Part shown: piece by piece, positions 37,294-47,188 of the stretch | Layout: each line of letters starts with the position of its first letter | How positions within the stretch are numbered: position 1 is the stretch's first letter | NCBI GenBank assembly: GCA_002311855.1 | Contig: DCAB01000019.1 | Span: 53,208 to 117,207 of the forward strand | Direction: 5' to 3' | Length of the DNA stretch: 64,000 nt | Source: Candidatus Dadabacteria bacterium UBA1144 | GTDB taxonomy: Bacteria; Desulfobacterota_D; UBA1144 | The notes under the pieces: model-generated | Told to the model about the DNA's origin: nothing | Seen by the model: the letters and a program-made list of their open reading frames with translations, nothing else | The model's database searches: none | Position numbers and translations under genes: made by a program

Positions 37294-40017
37294 TTGAGTC
37301 AGGATTACAGTCAAACACTTAATCTTCCTAAAACTAATTTCCCTATGAGAGCCAATTTGTCTCGTAATGAGCCCTCTATACTCGATTTCTGGGACAGAAT
37401 CAATCTGTACAATATCATGAGGAATAAGTCTGAGGACAGATTTGTTCTTCATGATGGACCACCTTTTGCAAATGGCAAAATACATATTGGTCATTGTCTC
37501 AACAAAGTCTTGAAAGATATCATATTGAAATACAATTCAATTATTGGAAAGGGGATTGACTACATACCTGGTTGGGACTGTCATGGTCTACCAATCGAGC
37601 ATCAAGTATCAAGAAAGATAAAAAACAAAAATATGCCAAAAGTTGAGATAAGAAATATGTGTGAGGAATTTGCTTTGTCTTTTGTCGAAAGTCAAAAAGA
37701 AGAATTCAAAAGATTGGGTGTGATAGCTGATTGGAGTAATTCCTATCTAACAATTGATCCTGGTTTTGAGGCAAATCAAATTGGAGTTTTTTGGGATATG
37801 TATTCTAAAGGCTTTATCTATCGAGGGTTAAAGCCAGTTCATTGGAGCCCTAGTTCTAGAACTGCATTAGCCGAGGCGGAATTAGATTATCCTGAGAATC
37901 ATATATCTAAAAGTATTTATGTAAAATTTAGGATAAAAGAAGAAACTGTATCTATTTCTAGCATCAAAAAATTGAATAAACCACTTTTCTTGATGATATG
38001 GACGACTACCCCTTGGACTTTACCTGCTAACGAGGCTGTCTCTGTCAATAAAGATTTTAAATATGGAATATACCAAACTGATGAAGAATATTGGATGATT
38101 GAAAAAGAACTTTCTCAGAAAATAGATGAGAAAATTGATAAAGAATTTACGCTGGTTTTAGAGGTGGATGGCGCAGATTTACTAAACTTTAGATATATTT
38201 CTCCAATTTCGAATAAGGATGCACCAATTGTCCATGCTGATTATGTTACAAGAGAGTCTGGGACTGGTCTTGTCCATATTGCTCCTGGCCACGGTACCGA
38301 CGATTACAATACAGGTACTAAAAACAGACTAAAGGTTTTCTCGCCTGTTGACGAAGCTGGCAGATTTACTGAAGAAGCTGGGCCAGAATTGAATGGTTTG
38401 AATGTTCTATCCGATGGAAACGACAAAGTTATAGAATTAATTAAAAAAAAGAATCTTTTGGTTCTATCAGAAGATTACAATCATCAGTATCCATATGACT
38501 GGAGAACGGGTAAGCCAACAATCTTTAGAGCTACTCATCAATGGTTTGCTTCGGTCGATAAATTCAGAAACCTCGCTTTGGAAGAAATATCAAAGGTCAA
38601 ATGGTATCCAGAAAGAGTAATAAATAGGATATCTAAAATGATTCAAGATAGATCTGATTGGTGTATCTCGAGACAAAGATCTTGGGGGCTACCCATCCCT
38701 GTTTTTTATTATAAAGACGGCGGAGATGTATTTATCAATGAGGATACGATTAAAAAAATTGTTGATATTTTTAAAAAACAAGGTTCGTCAGCATGGTGGG
38801 AACTAGAGATTAAAGATTTATTGCCTGATAAATATAAAGACCAAGCAATTGATCTTGTAAAAGGAGAAGATACTCTAGATGTTTGGTTTGATTCTGGATC
38901 CTCTTGGAAAACAGTTCTACTAAGAGATAATCATTATCCAGCGGATTTGTATTTGGAAGGTAACGACCAACATCGGGGTTGGTTTCAAAGCAGCCTTCTA
39001 ACTTCTGTAGCCAATCATAGCATTGCGCCCTACAAAGCTGTACTGACCCATGGTTTTGTAGTTGATGGTAAAGGTCAAAAGATGTCTAAATCTAAAGGAA
39101 ACGTCTTCGATCCTGAAAGAATCATCAAACAACATGGTGCAGATATATTAAGATTATGGGTCGCGTCTGAAGATTATTCGTCGGAGGTAAGAATCTCTGA
39201 TGAGATTTTATCAAGCATAACAGACAAATACAAAAAAATTAGAAATACATTAAGATTTCTTTTGGGCAACATGTACGATATTGATGATAAGAAATTCATT
39301 GATTTTGATCAACTTCAAGAGATAGATAAGTGGATATTGATTAGATTCTCAGATATTAAGAAAAAATATATCCAATCTTTTGATTCCTACTTATTTCATT
39401 TAGGGACGAATGAAATTGTAAATTTCTGTGCTAACGATTTAAGTTCCATTTATTTAGATGTACAAAAGGATGTACTTTATACCTATTCGAAGAATTCACA
39501 AGAAAGAATATCTGCTCAGACTTCTATTTTTTTAATATTTAAAGAATTATGTCTAATGCTAGCCCCAATTCTTTCATTTACCGTAGAAGAAGCTTGGAAG
39601 GAAAGTTTTGGCTCGAAAGATACTATCTTTGTTGGCGAACTCTCGAACGATATATTTGAAGATTTAAAAATTCGGTCCAGTTGGAAGAAGATTCTTAGTT
39701 TAAGAGATGAGGTTTTAAGGGAGATTGAGACAAAAAGAAAAATGAAAGTCCTTGGGAACTCTCTTGAAGCCAAAGTCCATTTAAAATGCAATAGCAGTCA
39801 ATTCGACTTTTTAAGCGATAATCTGGAGTTGATAAAAAGAGTACTAATAGTATCTGAGCTTAGCGTTTCAAATAGCAAAAAAAATGATTTAGATATAGTT
39901 GTTGAGAAAACTAAAAATAAGAAATGTCAAAGATGTTGGATGCATTATAGTCGTAAAGATTTTAGTAAATCGGATAAAAATATTTGCATGAGGTGTGAAC
40001 AGCAATTAAAAATTTAG
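37294..40017 (+). CDS. ileS: Isoleucyl-tRNA synthetase
   Basis: Class I aminoacyl-tRNA synthetase of 907 residues. HIGH motif at 64-67 (GKIHIGHCLNK), editing domain with TTPWTLPANEA, KMSKS at 596-600, the anticodon-binding domain and a C-terminal four-Cys zinc site (CQRCW and CMRCEQQ). Zinc-site presence marks the bacterial E. coli-like type. The TTG at 37294 is used as start, with AAGG upstream; the protein begins at the family N-terminus. The usual partner lspA is not downstream. Confidence 0.97.
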   Translation: MSQDYSQTLNLPKTNFPMRANLSRNEPSILDFWDRINLYNIMRNKSEDRFVLHDGPPFANGKIHIGHCLNKVLKDIILKYNSIIGKGIDYIPGWDCHGLPIEHQVSRKIKNKNMPKVEIRNMCEEFALSFVESQKEEFKRLGVIADWSNSYLTIDPGFEANQIGVFWDMYSKGFIYRGLKPVHWSPSSRTALAEAELDYPENHISKSIYVKFRIKEETVSISSIKKLNKPLFLMIWTTTPWTLPANEAVSVNKDFKYGIYQTDEEYWMIEKELSQKIDEKIDKEFTLVLEVDGADLLNFRYISPISNKDAPIVHADYVTRESGTGLVHIAPGHGTDDYNTGTKNRLKVFSPVDEAGRFTEEAGPELNGLNVLSDGNDKVIELIKKKNLLVLSEDYNHQYPYDWRTGKPTIFRATHQWFASVDKFRNLALEEISKVKWYPERVINRISKMIQDRSDWCISRQRSWGLPIPVFYYKDGGDVFINEDTIKKIVDIFKKQGSSAWWELEIKDLLPDKYKDQAIDLVKGEDTLDVWFDSGSSWKTVLLRDNHYPADLYLEGNDQHRGWFQSSLLTSVANHSIAPYKAVLTHGFVVDGKGQKMSKSKGNVFDPERIIKQHGADILRLWVASEDYSSEVRISDEILSSITDKYKKIRNTLRFLLGNMYDIDDKKFIDFDQLQEIDKWILIRFSDIKKKYIQSFDSYLFHLGTNEIVNFCANDLSSIYLDVQKDVLYTYSKNSQERISAQTSIFLIFKELCLMLAPILSFTVEEAWKESFGSKDTIFVGELSNDIFEDLKIRSSWKKILSLRDEVLREIETKRKMKVLGNSLEAKVHLKCNSSQFDFLSDNLELIKRVLIVSELSVSNSKKNDLDIVVEKTKNKKCQRCWMHYSRKDFSKSDKNICMRCEQQLKI

Positions 40018-40024
40018 GTATAAC

Positions 40025-40033
40025 TGTTATAAT
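40025..40033 (+). promoter_or_regulatory. Extended -10 promoter of ndh
   Basis: TGTTATAAT is a perfect extended -10 element; no good -35 is present, as is common for such promoters. The ATG of ndh lies 11 bases after it, so the leader would be about five bases and has no ribosome site. Confidence 0.5.
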
Positions 40034-40044
40034 TATTCCGAAAA

Positions 40045-41325
40045 ATGTCTAACAAAGAAAACGATAGACACCATGTTGTAGTAATTGGAGCTGGTTTCGG
40101 TGGCCTCTATGCCGTTCACGAACTGGTGAATTCAAATGTCGATGTAACCCTAATCGACAGAAGAAATTTTCACCTTTTTCAGCCATTATTGTATCAAGTT
40201 GCAACTGGAACAATTTCAGTTTCTGATGTTACTGCACCTATTAGATCAATCTTTGGTGACAAGAAAAATATTACAATTCGACTTGATGTTGCTACTGGAA
40301 TTAATCCTCGAAATGGATATGTTCAAACCGCAAGTCATACGAAGATTCCATTTGATGATTTAATTGTCGCCACGGGGGTGAGCCATCACTATTTTGGACA
40401 CCATGAATGGCATAAAGACGCCCCCGGTCTTAAGACGATTGAAGATGCACTTGAAGTAAGAAGAAGAATATTTACTGCTTTTGAACTTGCAGAAAATGAA
40501 ACTGACCCCGTCAGAAGAAAGCAACTTTTAACTTTTGTCATAATAGGTGGGGGCCCAACGGGTGTTGAATTGGCTGGAGCTTTAGCCGATTTAGCATTTC
40601 GAACTTTGGCTGGACATTTTCATAATTTAGATACAAAAAAGGAATGTGAAATCTTTCTATTAGAAGCTATGCCTAATCTCCTTCCCTCGTACAAAGACTC
40701 ACTGTCAAAAGTCACAAAAACTTATCTAGAAGATATGGGTGTAACTGTATTAACTAACTCTCGTGTAAACGACATCCAAAGTGATGCTGTTTTTTATGCT
40801 GGCACTAATGAAGCCGTAAGAATTGAATCTAAAACAATACTCTGGGGAGCAGGTGTAATGGCATCTGTGATGGGTAAAATTCTCGCTGATTCAACAGGTG
40901 TAGAACTCGATAGAGTAGGAAGAGTTTTGGTTGAAAAAGATTTCTCAGTACCAAATCATGACAATATCTTCGTAATCGGAGATCTTTCTAGACTTAAGAA
41001 CGGTGCAGACTATTTACCCGGTATTGCTCCTGTTGCTATGCAGTCAGGTATCTTTGTTGCTAGATTAATAAAAAATAGAGCTCAAAATAAGGATTACGAA
41101 AAGGAATTTAAATATAAGAATAAAGGTCTTTTGGCAGTAATTGGAAGAAATAAGGCAGTAGCCGATTTGGGTTTTTTTACAGCCAAAGGATTCTTTGCTT
41201 GGGTTTTGTGGATTTTTGTTCATATTTGTTATCTAATAGGATTTGATAATAAAATTTCTGTATTAATTAAGTGGGCCCTCAACTATTTTAATGAAGATAA
41301 AGGTACTAGACTTATTACAAAATAA
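40045..41325 (+). CDS. ndh: Type II NADH:quinone oxidoreductase
   Basis: Non-pumping, single-subunit NADH dehydrogenase. 426 residues with the FAD motif VVIGAGFGGLYAVHEL, the quinone-side NFHLFQPLLYQVATG, the NADH motif VIIGGGPTGVELAGALAD, and VIGDLSR as second FAD site. The C-terminus has a hydrophobic AWVLWIFVHICYLIGF segment that attaches it to the membrane. Together with Sdh1 it supplies electrons to quinone; a proton- or sodium-pumping complex is not encoded in the window. Confidence 0.93.
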   Translation: MSNKENDRHHVVVIGAGFGGLYAVHELVNSNVDVTLIDRRNFHLFQPLLYQVATGTISVSDVTAPIRSIFGDKKNITIRLDVATGINPRNGYVQTASHTKIPFDDLIVATGVSHHYFGHHEWHKDAPGLKTIEDALEVRRRIFTAFELAENETDPVRRKQLLTFVIIGGGPTGVELAGALADLAFRTLAGHFHNLDTKKECEIFLLEAMPNLLPSYKDSLSKVTKTYLEDMGVTVLTNSRVNDIQSDAVFYAGTNEAVRIESKTILWGAGVMASVMGKILADSTGVELDRVGRVLVEKDFSVPNHDNIFVIGDLSRLKNGADYLPGIAPVAMQSGIFVARLIKNRAQNKDYEKEFKYKNKGLLAVIGRNKAVADLGFFTAKGFFAWVLWIFVHICYLIGFDNKISVLIKWALNYFNEDKGTRLITK

Positions 41326-41425
41326 TACGGGAAGCTCTTTCTCTATATTGTTCATTCCGAGAGATGTGATTTGATAGCCACTGCCATATATAATAGAATC
41401 TGTGATAGAAACGAGAAATAATTAA

Positions 41426-42220
41426 ATGTTGAGAAAAAAAAATTGTTATAGCCGTGGGACCAGTAAAAAATTTAGGATAAGTAGATCAAAAGTCGACGAT
41501 TTTATTAATTGTCCGAGATGCTTTTGGCTCGATAGAGTTAAAGGTCTTGATAGAACTAGAACACCTACATTTGCGATAAACAATGCGGTAGATAGATTGT
41601 TAAAAAATGAATTTGATCATTACAGAAAAGAACAGGTGCCACACCCATTATTCATACAAGAAAAGCTCAATTATCTACCATTTGAGGATACTAGACTTGA
41701 TGGTTGGCGAGAGAACTTCACGGGAGTTCAATATTATGACAAAGATTTAGATCTTACTTTTACGGGAGCTATAGATGATTTGTGGTTCAATGAGGATTCA
41801 AAAAAAGTAATCGTTGTTGATTACAAAGCCACATCAAAAGAAGGTGAAATCACACTTTCTGATGATGGATGGTGGCCTCAATATAAAAGACAGATGGAAT
41901 TTTATCAATTTCTCTTACGAATGAATGAAATGAATGTCGAAAATTATGGGTTTTTCCTTTATGCAAATGGTATCAAAAAAGGATTTTTTAACAAACAAGT
42001 TAAATTTAATCTCTACCTCATCAAGTACGAAGGTGATACTTCTTGGATTCCTGGAACGCTAAAGGATTTAAAATCAACATTGGACGAGGAAAACGTACCT
42101 GAGCCATCAAAGAATTGTGATCACTGCAGATATTTCGAAGACAGACAAGATTCTTTTAGAAGACTAAACTATGGACAGAATATGAATTTGTTTGACCGAT
42201 ATACACTTATGAAGAATTAA
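41426..42220 (+). CDS. PD-(D/E)XK nuclease-like protein with two CxxC pairs
   Basis: A 264-residue RecB-like nuclease domain. The active site reads GAIDD (Asp117) and VVDYKAT (Asp132, Lys134), followed by QMEFYQFLLR matching the QxxxY motif of RecB/Cas4 enzymes. Two Cys pairs, CPRC (29, 32) and CDHC (231, 234), bracket the domain as the iron-sulfur ligands do in Cas4 and AddB, though the spacing CxxC...CxxC could also bind zinc. No helicase, Cas gene or CRISPR is adjacent. Cellular role unknown; repair or end-processing is likely by family. Confidence 0.75.
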   Translation: MLRKKNCYSRGTSKKFRISRSKVDDFINCPRCFWLDRVKGLDRTRTPTFAINNAVDRLLKNEFDHYRKEQVPHPLFIQEKLNYLPFEDTRLDGWRENFTGVQYYDKDLDLTFTGAIDDLWFNEDSKKVIVVDYKATSKEGEITLSDDGWWPQYKRQMEFYQFLLRMNEMNVENYGFFLYANGIKKGFFNKQVKFNLYLIKYEGDTSWIPGTLKDLKSTLDEENVPEPSKNCDHCRYFEDRQDSFRRLNYGQNMNLFDRYTLMKN

Positions 42221-42236
42221 GTGTAAAATAGAAAAA

Positions 42237-42890
42237 ATGAGAATTTTTATTTCAACAATTATATCACTTCTATTGATAGCGATTTTAGTTTTCCTATCCC
42301 CACTTTATAGTCTTTATAAAATCGGGACAGCGGTCAAAGAAAAAGATAAAAATACTCTGAGTAGTTATATCGTTTGGCCCGAGATACAAGTTTCTGTTAA
42401 AGAAGACGTTCGTGAACATCTTAAAAATAGATCGAAATTACGAGAAAAAGAACTAGACAATCCAATCGAAGGAGTTTTGGAAGATATAAAAAAAATTGGA
42501 GGAACTATTTTTGGTGAAAAAGCGATTGATATTGCGATTAAAAAAGTCGTTACTCCTGAAGGCGTAATTAAACTTATTGAAATAAGTGAGAAAAGAAATA
42601 CAAACAAGAAAAAAGAAACCTCTTCAAATGAAAAAGGTATTTCTTCCTTTTATGATGGTTATGGATTGGAAGAATTGAATTTCATATCACTCTCAGATAT
42701 GGAAGCCACAGTTCTAACACCCGATGGAGATATCTATTTTAAAATGAGATTTGTATTCCCAACCTGGTACTTGTATACGGTAAAATCTCAGAAACTAACT
42801 GAAGAAATATCAAAGAAAGTTGAAGATTCAGTGAATTTATTAAAAAATCTTAATAGAAAATTAAATGATATTGTAAATCAAATAAATTAA
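42237..42890 (+). CDS. DUF2939-like membrane-anchored protein
   Basis: 217 residues with one N-terminal hydrophobic segment (FISTIISLLLIAILVFL) followed directly by SPLYSLYKIGTAVKEKDKNTL, the short motif of DUF2939 proteins, and then YIVWPEIQVSVKEDVREHL. The rest is likely periplasmic. Function of the family is unknown. It begins 16 bases after the nuclease gene, with a TAAAAT just seven bases before its ATG. Confidence 0.6.
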   Translation: MRIFISTIISLLLIAILVFLSPLYSLYKIGTAVKEKDKNTLSSYIVWPEIQVSVKEDVREHLKNRSKLREKELDNPIEGVLEDIKKIGGTIFGEKAIDIAIKKVVTPEGVIKLIEISEKRNTNKKKETSSNEKGISSFYDGYGLEELNFISLSDMEATVLTPDGDIYFKMRFVFPTWYLYTVKSQKLTEEISKKVEDSVNLLKNLNRKLNDIVNQIN

Positions 42891-42964
42891 TTGTAAGAAT
42901 CGAGAATTTTTTGGAGATACTATAGGAATAACTTTAAAACCTCATGCCTAGATTTTAGAAAAAA

Positions 42965-44155
42965 ATGCAAAGACAACTCTCATTATGGATGCTAATTTCT
43001 TTTTTACTTGCCATACCATTTGCAACCTATCTCCCTGAATATGCTATAAAATCGAAATTTCTCGGCGACTATTTCATCTATCTTTTGAAACAGTTTGTTC
43101 CTTTTCTTATATTTGGAACTATCACATATTCTATTGCATCATTTGGTTCCACTAATTCTCTAGCTAAGATTGTTCCACTTACACTTTCTCTTTATCTAAT
43201 TACAACTTTGATAGCCATTGCATATGCACTAATAGTTGGTTCACAAATACAATTTGGAACCGGAGAAATAATTCAATTAACCGCTTCACCCATAGATAGA
43301 AACTCGATTGATTTGACATCAACTTTGAGTGTTCTAGCTTTAGATTTTAAGAATTTTTTTAGTTTGATTTTAAAAGGGAACCCTATAGCAATAATGATCA
43401 TGTCAGTTATTTTGGGTATTTTTATAAGATTCTCATCAATTTATAAAAATAAACTTGTAAGATTTTTTTCTTATTTTAATAATTTCGTATTAAGGATTAC
43501 CAATTATCTTATGTTGTTAGCCCCTTTAGCTATTTTTTCTTTATTCTCAAATATGCTTCTAACGATAGAAGGACAAATAGTTTTTTCATTAATAAAATTC
43601 GTAATCATTACCATCGTAATGTTTCTATTCTACATGTTCTTTTTCTATGGAACTGTTATTAATTTTTTTGGTAATATAAATCCCTATCATTTTTTTAAAT
43701 CTATAAAAGAGCCTGTTATATTTGCATTTTTTTCATCAAGTAGTTCTGCTACAATGCCTCTTACCCTCAAAACTGCTGAAACTAATCTAAATATAAAAAA
43801 GGAAATCTCATCGTTTGTTATCCCAATTGGTACTACAGTAAATATGGATGGATCAGCGATTTATCTTGGTCTATCAGCAATTTTTGTTTCACAATTGATA
43901 GGTTTGGACCTTTCTCTAATCGAATATGTCATTATCTCGTTGACAGCAACGATAGGAAGCATAGGTGCTGCTGGTGTTCCATCAGTTGCACTTGTGATGA
44001 TGACAATTGTATTTACTTCTGTTGGGATACCCATTGAAGCTATTGCTATTGTTGCAGGTGTAGATAGACTGCTTGATATGTTTAGGACAGCAATTAATGT
44101 TACAGGAGATTTGACTATAGCTAAAATTGTAGATTCAATTGTTAAAATTGGTTAA
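42965..44155 (+). CDS. SLC1-type dicarboxylate/amino-acid:cation symporter
   Basis: 396-residue glutamate/dicarboxylate symporter (GltP/DctA/SstT group). The re-entrant hairpin motif SSSSATMPLTL, helix 7 motif NMDGSA, hairpin 2 GAAGVPS and DRLLDMFRTAINVTGD on helix 8 are all present; about eight helices. The Asp and Asn at these places bind sodium and substrate in homologues. R in DRLLDMFRTAINV is where acidic-amino-acid transporters hold the side-chain carboxylate, so glutamate, aspartate or C4 acids are likely. Na or H coupling cannot be settled. Confidence 0.88.
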   Translation: MQRQLSLWMLISFLLAIPFATYLPEYAIKSKFLGDYFIYLLKQFVPFLIFGTITYSIASFGSTNSLAKIVPLTLSLYLITTLIAIAYALIVGSQIQFGTGEIIQLTASPIDRNSIDLTSTLSVLALDFKNFFSLILKGNPIAIMIMSVILGIFIRFSSIYKNKLVRFFSYFNNFVLRITNYLMLLAPLAIFSLFSNMLLTIEGQIVFSLIKFVIITIVMFLFYMFFFYGTVINFFGNINPYHFFKSIKEPVIFAFFSSSSSATMPLTLKTAETNLNIKKEISSFVIPIGTTVNMDGSAIYLGLSAIFVSQLIGLDLSLIEYVIISLTATIGSIGAAGVPSVALVMMTIVFTSVGIPIEAIAIVAGVDRLLDMFRTAINVTGDLTIAKIVDSIVKIG

Positions 44156-44187
44156 TGGAATTTTTTTAGTTAGTATATAAAGTATCA

Positions 44188-45198
44188 ATGTTTAGATTAA
44201 TCAAGGCCATTATAGAATTTATAAGTCAATTAGATAAAAGGGGTGGTTCCCGTAACGGAGATTCTGTTCCTTCAACAGGTTCGGGTGAGAATAAAACGTT
44301 CAAAAAACTTTTGATTTGGGTTCCCACTGTTTTTGTGATACTGGCCATCTTATCGAGTATTTATACGATTGATCCTGGAGAAGTAGGAGTAATTCAAAGA
44401 TTTGGAAAACTTTCAACTTTTACCGACCCGGGCCTCCATTTTAAAGTCCCTTTTGTAGATAGTCTTACTAAAGTCAATGTTGAAAAAATAAGAAGAATAG
44501 AGATAGGATTTAGATCTGACAGAAGAAGGATTAATGTCCTTCAAGAATCGTTAATGATTACAAAAGATGAAAATATCGTCGATGCGCAAGCAATTGTACA
44601 GTGGAAGATAAAAGATCCCGGCAATTTTTTATTTAAAGTTGCAAGTCCAGTATTAACTATTAAAAATACAGCAGAAGTTGCGCTAAGGAGCGTTATGGGT
44701 GTCACTAACATTGATGATGCTATGACAACAGGCAGGGATGAGATCCAAGTAAAAACTAAAGAATTTTTACAGCACTTACTAGATACTTATTCTTCTGGTG
44801 TGCAAATAACTGATGTTAAACTTCAAATTGTAGATCCCCCGGAAGAAGTAAAAGATGCTTTCAATGAAGTTGTAAGAGCCAAAGAAGATAAAGAAAAAGT
44901 GATTAATGAAGCAAAAGGTTTTTTCGAAGATATTATACCCAAAGCAAGGGGTGAAGCCGAGAAGATGATTCTTGACGCTGAGGCTTATAGGCAAAAAAGA
45001 ATATCAACAGCAAAAGGAGACACCGCAAGGTTTAATCAGATATATTCTGAATATAGAAAAGACAAAGAAGTTACAAGAACAAGAATATATTTGGAAAAAC
45101 TTGAAGTGATTTTACAGAAACCTAAAAAAATTATTGGAACTGATTCATCAAGTGGTGCCTTGAATTTGATTCCACTAAAGGAGGTATTTAAGGATTGA
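44188..45198 (+). CDS. hflK: FtsH modulator HflK
   Basis: SPFH/band 7 protein which with HflC forms a cage around the FtsH protease in the inner membrane. 336 residues: Gly/Ser-rich N-terminus, one membrane helix (LIWVPTVFVILAILSSIY), band 7 domain starting DPGEVGVIQRFGK, then a long coiled coil with ARGEAEKMILDAEAYRQKR. Normal length for the family is 340-420. It overlaps the hflC region and is coupled to it. Confidence 0.92.
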   Translation: MFRLIKAIIEFISQLDKRGGSRNGDSVPSTGSGENKTFKKLLIWVPTVFVILAILSSIYTIDPGEVGVIQRFGKLSTFTDPGLHFKVPFVDSLTKVNVEKIRRIEIGFRSDRRRINVLQESLMITKDENIVDAQAIVQWKIKDPGNFLFKVASPVLTIKNTAEVALRSVMGVTNIDDAMTTGRDEIQVKTKEFLQHLLDTYSSGVQITDVKLQIVDPPEEVKDAFNEVVRAKEDKEKVINEAKGFFEDIIPKARGEAEKMILDAEAYRQKRISTAKGDTARFNQIYSEYRKDKEVTRTRIYLEKLEVILQKPKKIIGTDSSSGALNLIPLKEVFKD

Positions 45199-45203
45199 GG
45201 AAT

Positions 45204-46049
45204 ATGAAAAGAATTCTACCAATAATAATTATATTACTTCTTCTGACTCCTTCATTTATCTTTACAGTGGATGAAAGACAACAAGCCATTATTACCGAAT
45301 TAGGAGAATTCAAAAGAGCTATTCTTGAACCGGGGTTACATTTTAAAAAACCCTTTGTAGAAAAAATTACTCGGTTTGAAAAACGAATGCTTTCTACAGA
45401 TGCTCCACCGGGACAGTATTTGACATTAGATAAAAAAAGATTAGTTGTTGATTTTCTCGCTAGGTGGAGAATCAAAGATCCACTTGTTTTCTTTAAATCT
45501 GTTAGAAATATGTTCGCTGCAAATACAAGAATTGAAGATATTGTATATTCCGAACTACGAGAAGAGCTTGCCACCCATAATATAAATGAGGTTATCGCTG
45601 AAAATAGAGAATTGATAATGGATAAAGTAAAAGCAGGAAGTAGTGCCAAACTTAAAGAGTATGGTATTGAATTGATTGATGTAAGAATCAAAAGGGCAGA
45701 TTTGCCAACAGAAGTTCAGCAAAGTGTATTTGAAAGGATGATTGCAGAGAGACAAAGAATTTCAAAAAGATATAGATCTGAAGGTGAGGAAGAATCTGCA
45801 AAGATTCGAGCTAGAACTAATAAAGAGAAAGATATTATCATTGCTACTTCATATGCTAAAAGCGAAAAAATTAAGGGTGAGGGTGATAAAATCGCAACTC
45901 AAATTTACTCAGATTCTTACTCAAAAGACCCCGATTTTTACGAGTTTTGGAGAAAACTCGAGGCATATGAAAAGATTATCGATGAAAATTCTGTAATCTT
46001 CTTGCCTATCGATTCATATCTATTTAATCTCCTCAAGAAAAAGTATTAA
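45204..46049 (+). CDS. hflC: FtsH modulator HflC
   Basis: Partner of HflK. 281 residues with N-terminal membrane helix (ILPIIIILLLLTPSFIFTV), the band 7 motif VDERQQAIITELGEF, PGLHFKKPFVEK, and a C-terminal coiled coil. ATG at 45204 lies 5 bases after the hflK stop with GAGGA in front; a TTG at 45195 overlapping the stop is the alternative. It is followed after two bases by the YdjM-like gene. Confidence 0.92.
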   Translation: MKRILPIIIILLLLTPSFIFTVDERQQAIITELGEFKRAILEPGLHFKKPFVEKITRFEKRMLSTDAPPGQYLTLDKKRLVVDFLARWRIKDPLVFFKSVRNMFAANTRIEDIVYSELREELATHNINEVIAENRELIMDKVKAGSSAKLKEYGIELIDVRIKRADLPTEVQQSVFERMIAERQRISKRYRSEGEEESAKIRARTNKEKDIIIATSYAKSEKIKGEGDKIATQIYSDSYSKDPDFYEFWRKLEAYEKIIDENSVIFLPIDSYLFNLLKKKY

Positions 46050-46051
46050 TA

Positions 46052-46543
46052 TTGGATACTTTTAGCCACGCACTATGGGGTAAAGCTTTATTTGGACGAA
46101 AAGGAACGAATCTTTTCGCATTATTATTTGGAGCAGCCCCAGACTTAATTGCTTTTTTACCTTGGATGATTCTCCGTATTATCAATGGAACCTTCTTTGA
46201 CAGAGAATTTGGTAAACCTCCACCAGTAGAAATAATTCCTGATTGGCTTTTCTTTATGTATGATTTTTCTCATAGTTTTATTACTGGGTTTTTACTCGTT
46301 TTCTTGCTGTACTATTTTAGAAAAGATTACATATGGTTTGCTGCATTAGCATGGCCTTTTCATACTGTTCTTGATTTTCCTTTTCACACCAAGGAGTTTT
46401 TTCCAACCAAAATCTTCTGGCCTCTGTCAGATTTCTATATAGATGGTATTCTCTGGTCTAGACCAGAAGTATGGATTCCAAATATCATCTTGTTAGCACT
46501 TGTATTGTTTTATAAAAAAAGAAAGAATACTATTAATGGCTAG
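46052..46543 (+). CDS. YdjM-like membrane metal-dependent hydrolase (DUF457)
   Basis: 163-residue membrane protein starting DTFSHALWGKALFG, with PDLIAFLPW, YDFSHSFITG and HTVLDFPFHTKE. The pattern of His and Asp (H6, D in APDL, HS, HTVLD) at the membrane edge is that of the DUF457/YdjM family, predicted metal-dependent hydrolases, biochemical role unknown. Start is a TTG at 46052, two bases after hflC. Its 3' end overlaps the start of a broken gene. Confidence 0.68.
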   Translation: MDTFSHALWGKALFGRKGTNLFALLFGAAPDLIAFLPWMILRIINGTFFDREFGKPPPVEIIPDWLFFMYDFSHSFITGFLLVFLLYYFRKDYIWFAALAWPFHTVLDFPFHTKEFFPTKIFWPLSDFYIDGILWSRPEVWIPNIILLALVLFYKKRKNTING

Positions 46544-47188
46544 ATTTTTTCTTATTTTCTTCGAAACTCTATGCGGGTCAGGGGGTAGTAGGGTGGGATA
46601 TTGGTGAATATAGACCGGCTAGTGCTATAGGTTTTATTATTTTCTTTATTTATTTTTTAAGAGGTGGCGATAATGCTTATAGATCTACTAATAGTTCGAT
46701 GCCACAAGCTTAAGATAAAGATGAAGAAGTGGAAGAAGTATTAAATGAGATAAATACTCAAATCGAAGAACCGCACAGTCCTTATGTAAAAGTTACTTCT
46801 GTCTTTCCTCCTGAAGAATTAACTAATTATATTTTTATAGGCACATGCGATTTTGGTGATGATGGTCAACCACAATTTCGCGAAGGGCTACTAACTTTTT
46901 ACTCTGGACACAAAGTTCAGTTCAAGGGTACGACGAATTTTATGGCTTAATGGTGACGCAGTTACAACTTTCCCAGATGGCAACAAGTATGAATGTTCGT
47001 TTAAACAAGGACAGGGAATCGGTCGAGGAACTTATAGGACTATAAAAAACTTAGATTTAAATGTACAAAATTATAAGAGTCATATTGTAGTTCGTTTGAG
47101 TTTTCTTCCAGACCCAGCATCTTTTTTAAAAATAGAGGATATTGCGTCTGATGAATATATTGAAATTTTAAACAAAAATAGAAATTAA
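46536..47188 (+). pseudogene. Decayed MORN-repeat membrane protein gene
   Basis: Coding potential runs through three frames. An ATG at 46536 opens MARFFLIFF; a frame change near 46560 leads into YAGQGVVGWDIGEYRPAS and a hydrophobic IGFIIFFIYFLRGGD. An in-frame TAA at 46713-46715 interrupts, then DKDEEVEEVLNEIN continues to FREGLLTFYSGHKVQFKG and stops at 46950. In the next frame GDAVTTFPDGNKYECSFKQG continues to 47188. The G-x-TF-x-DG-x-KY-x-x-x-F spacing is that of MORN repeats. Two frame changes plus one stop argue for a dead gene rather than programmed shifting. It ends 21 bases inside the convergent oadB. Confidence 0.65.

Noticed and set aside
41426..42220. Cas4 of a CRISPR-Cas system
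   Set aside because: No Cas1, Cas2 or effector gene and no spaced repeat array anywhere in the window; the Cys spacing also differs from Cas4.
46729..46950. 73-codon plus-strand frame as an independent gene
   Set aside because: Similar MORN-like sequence continues in other frames on both sides, so it is better read as part of a broken gene.
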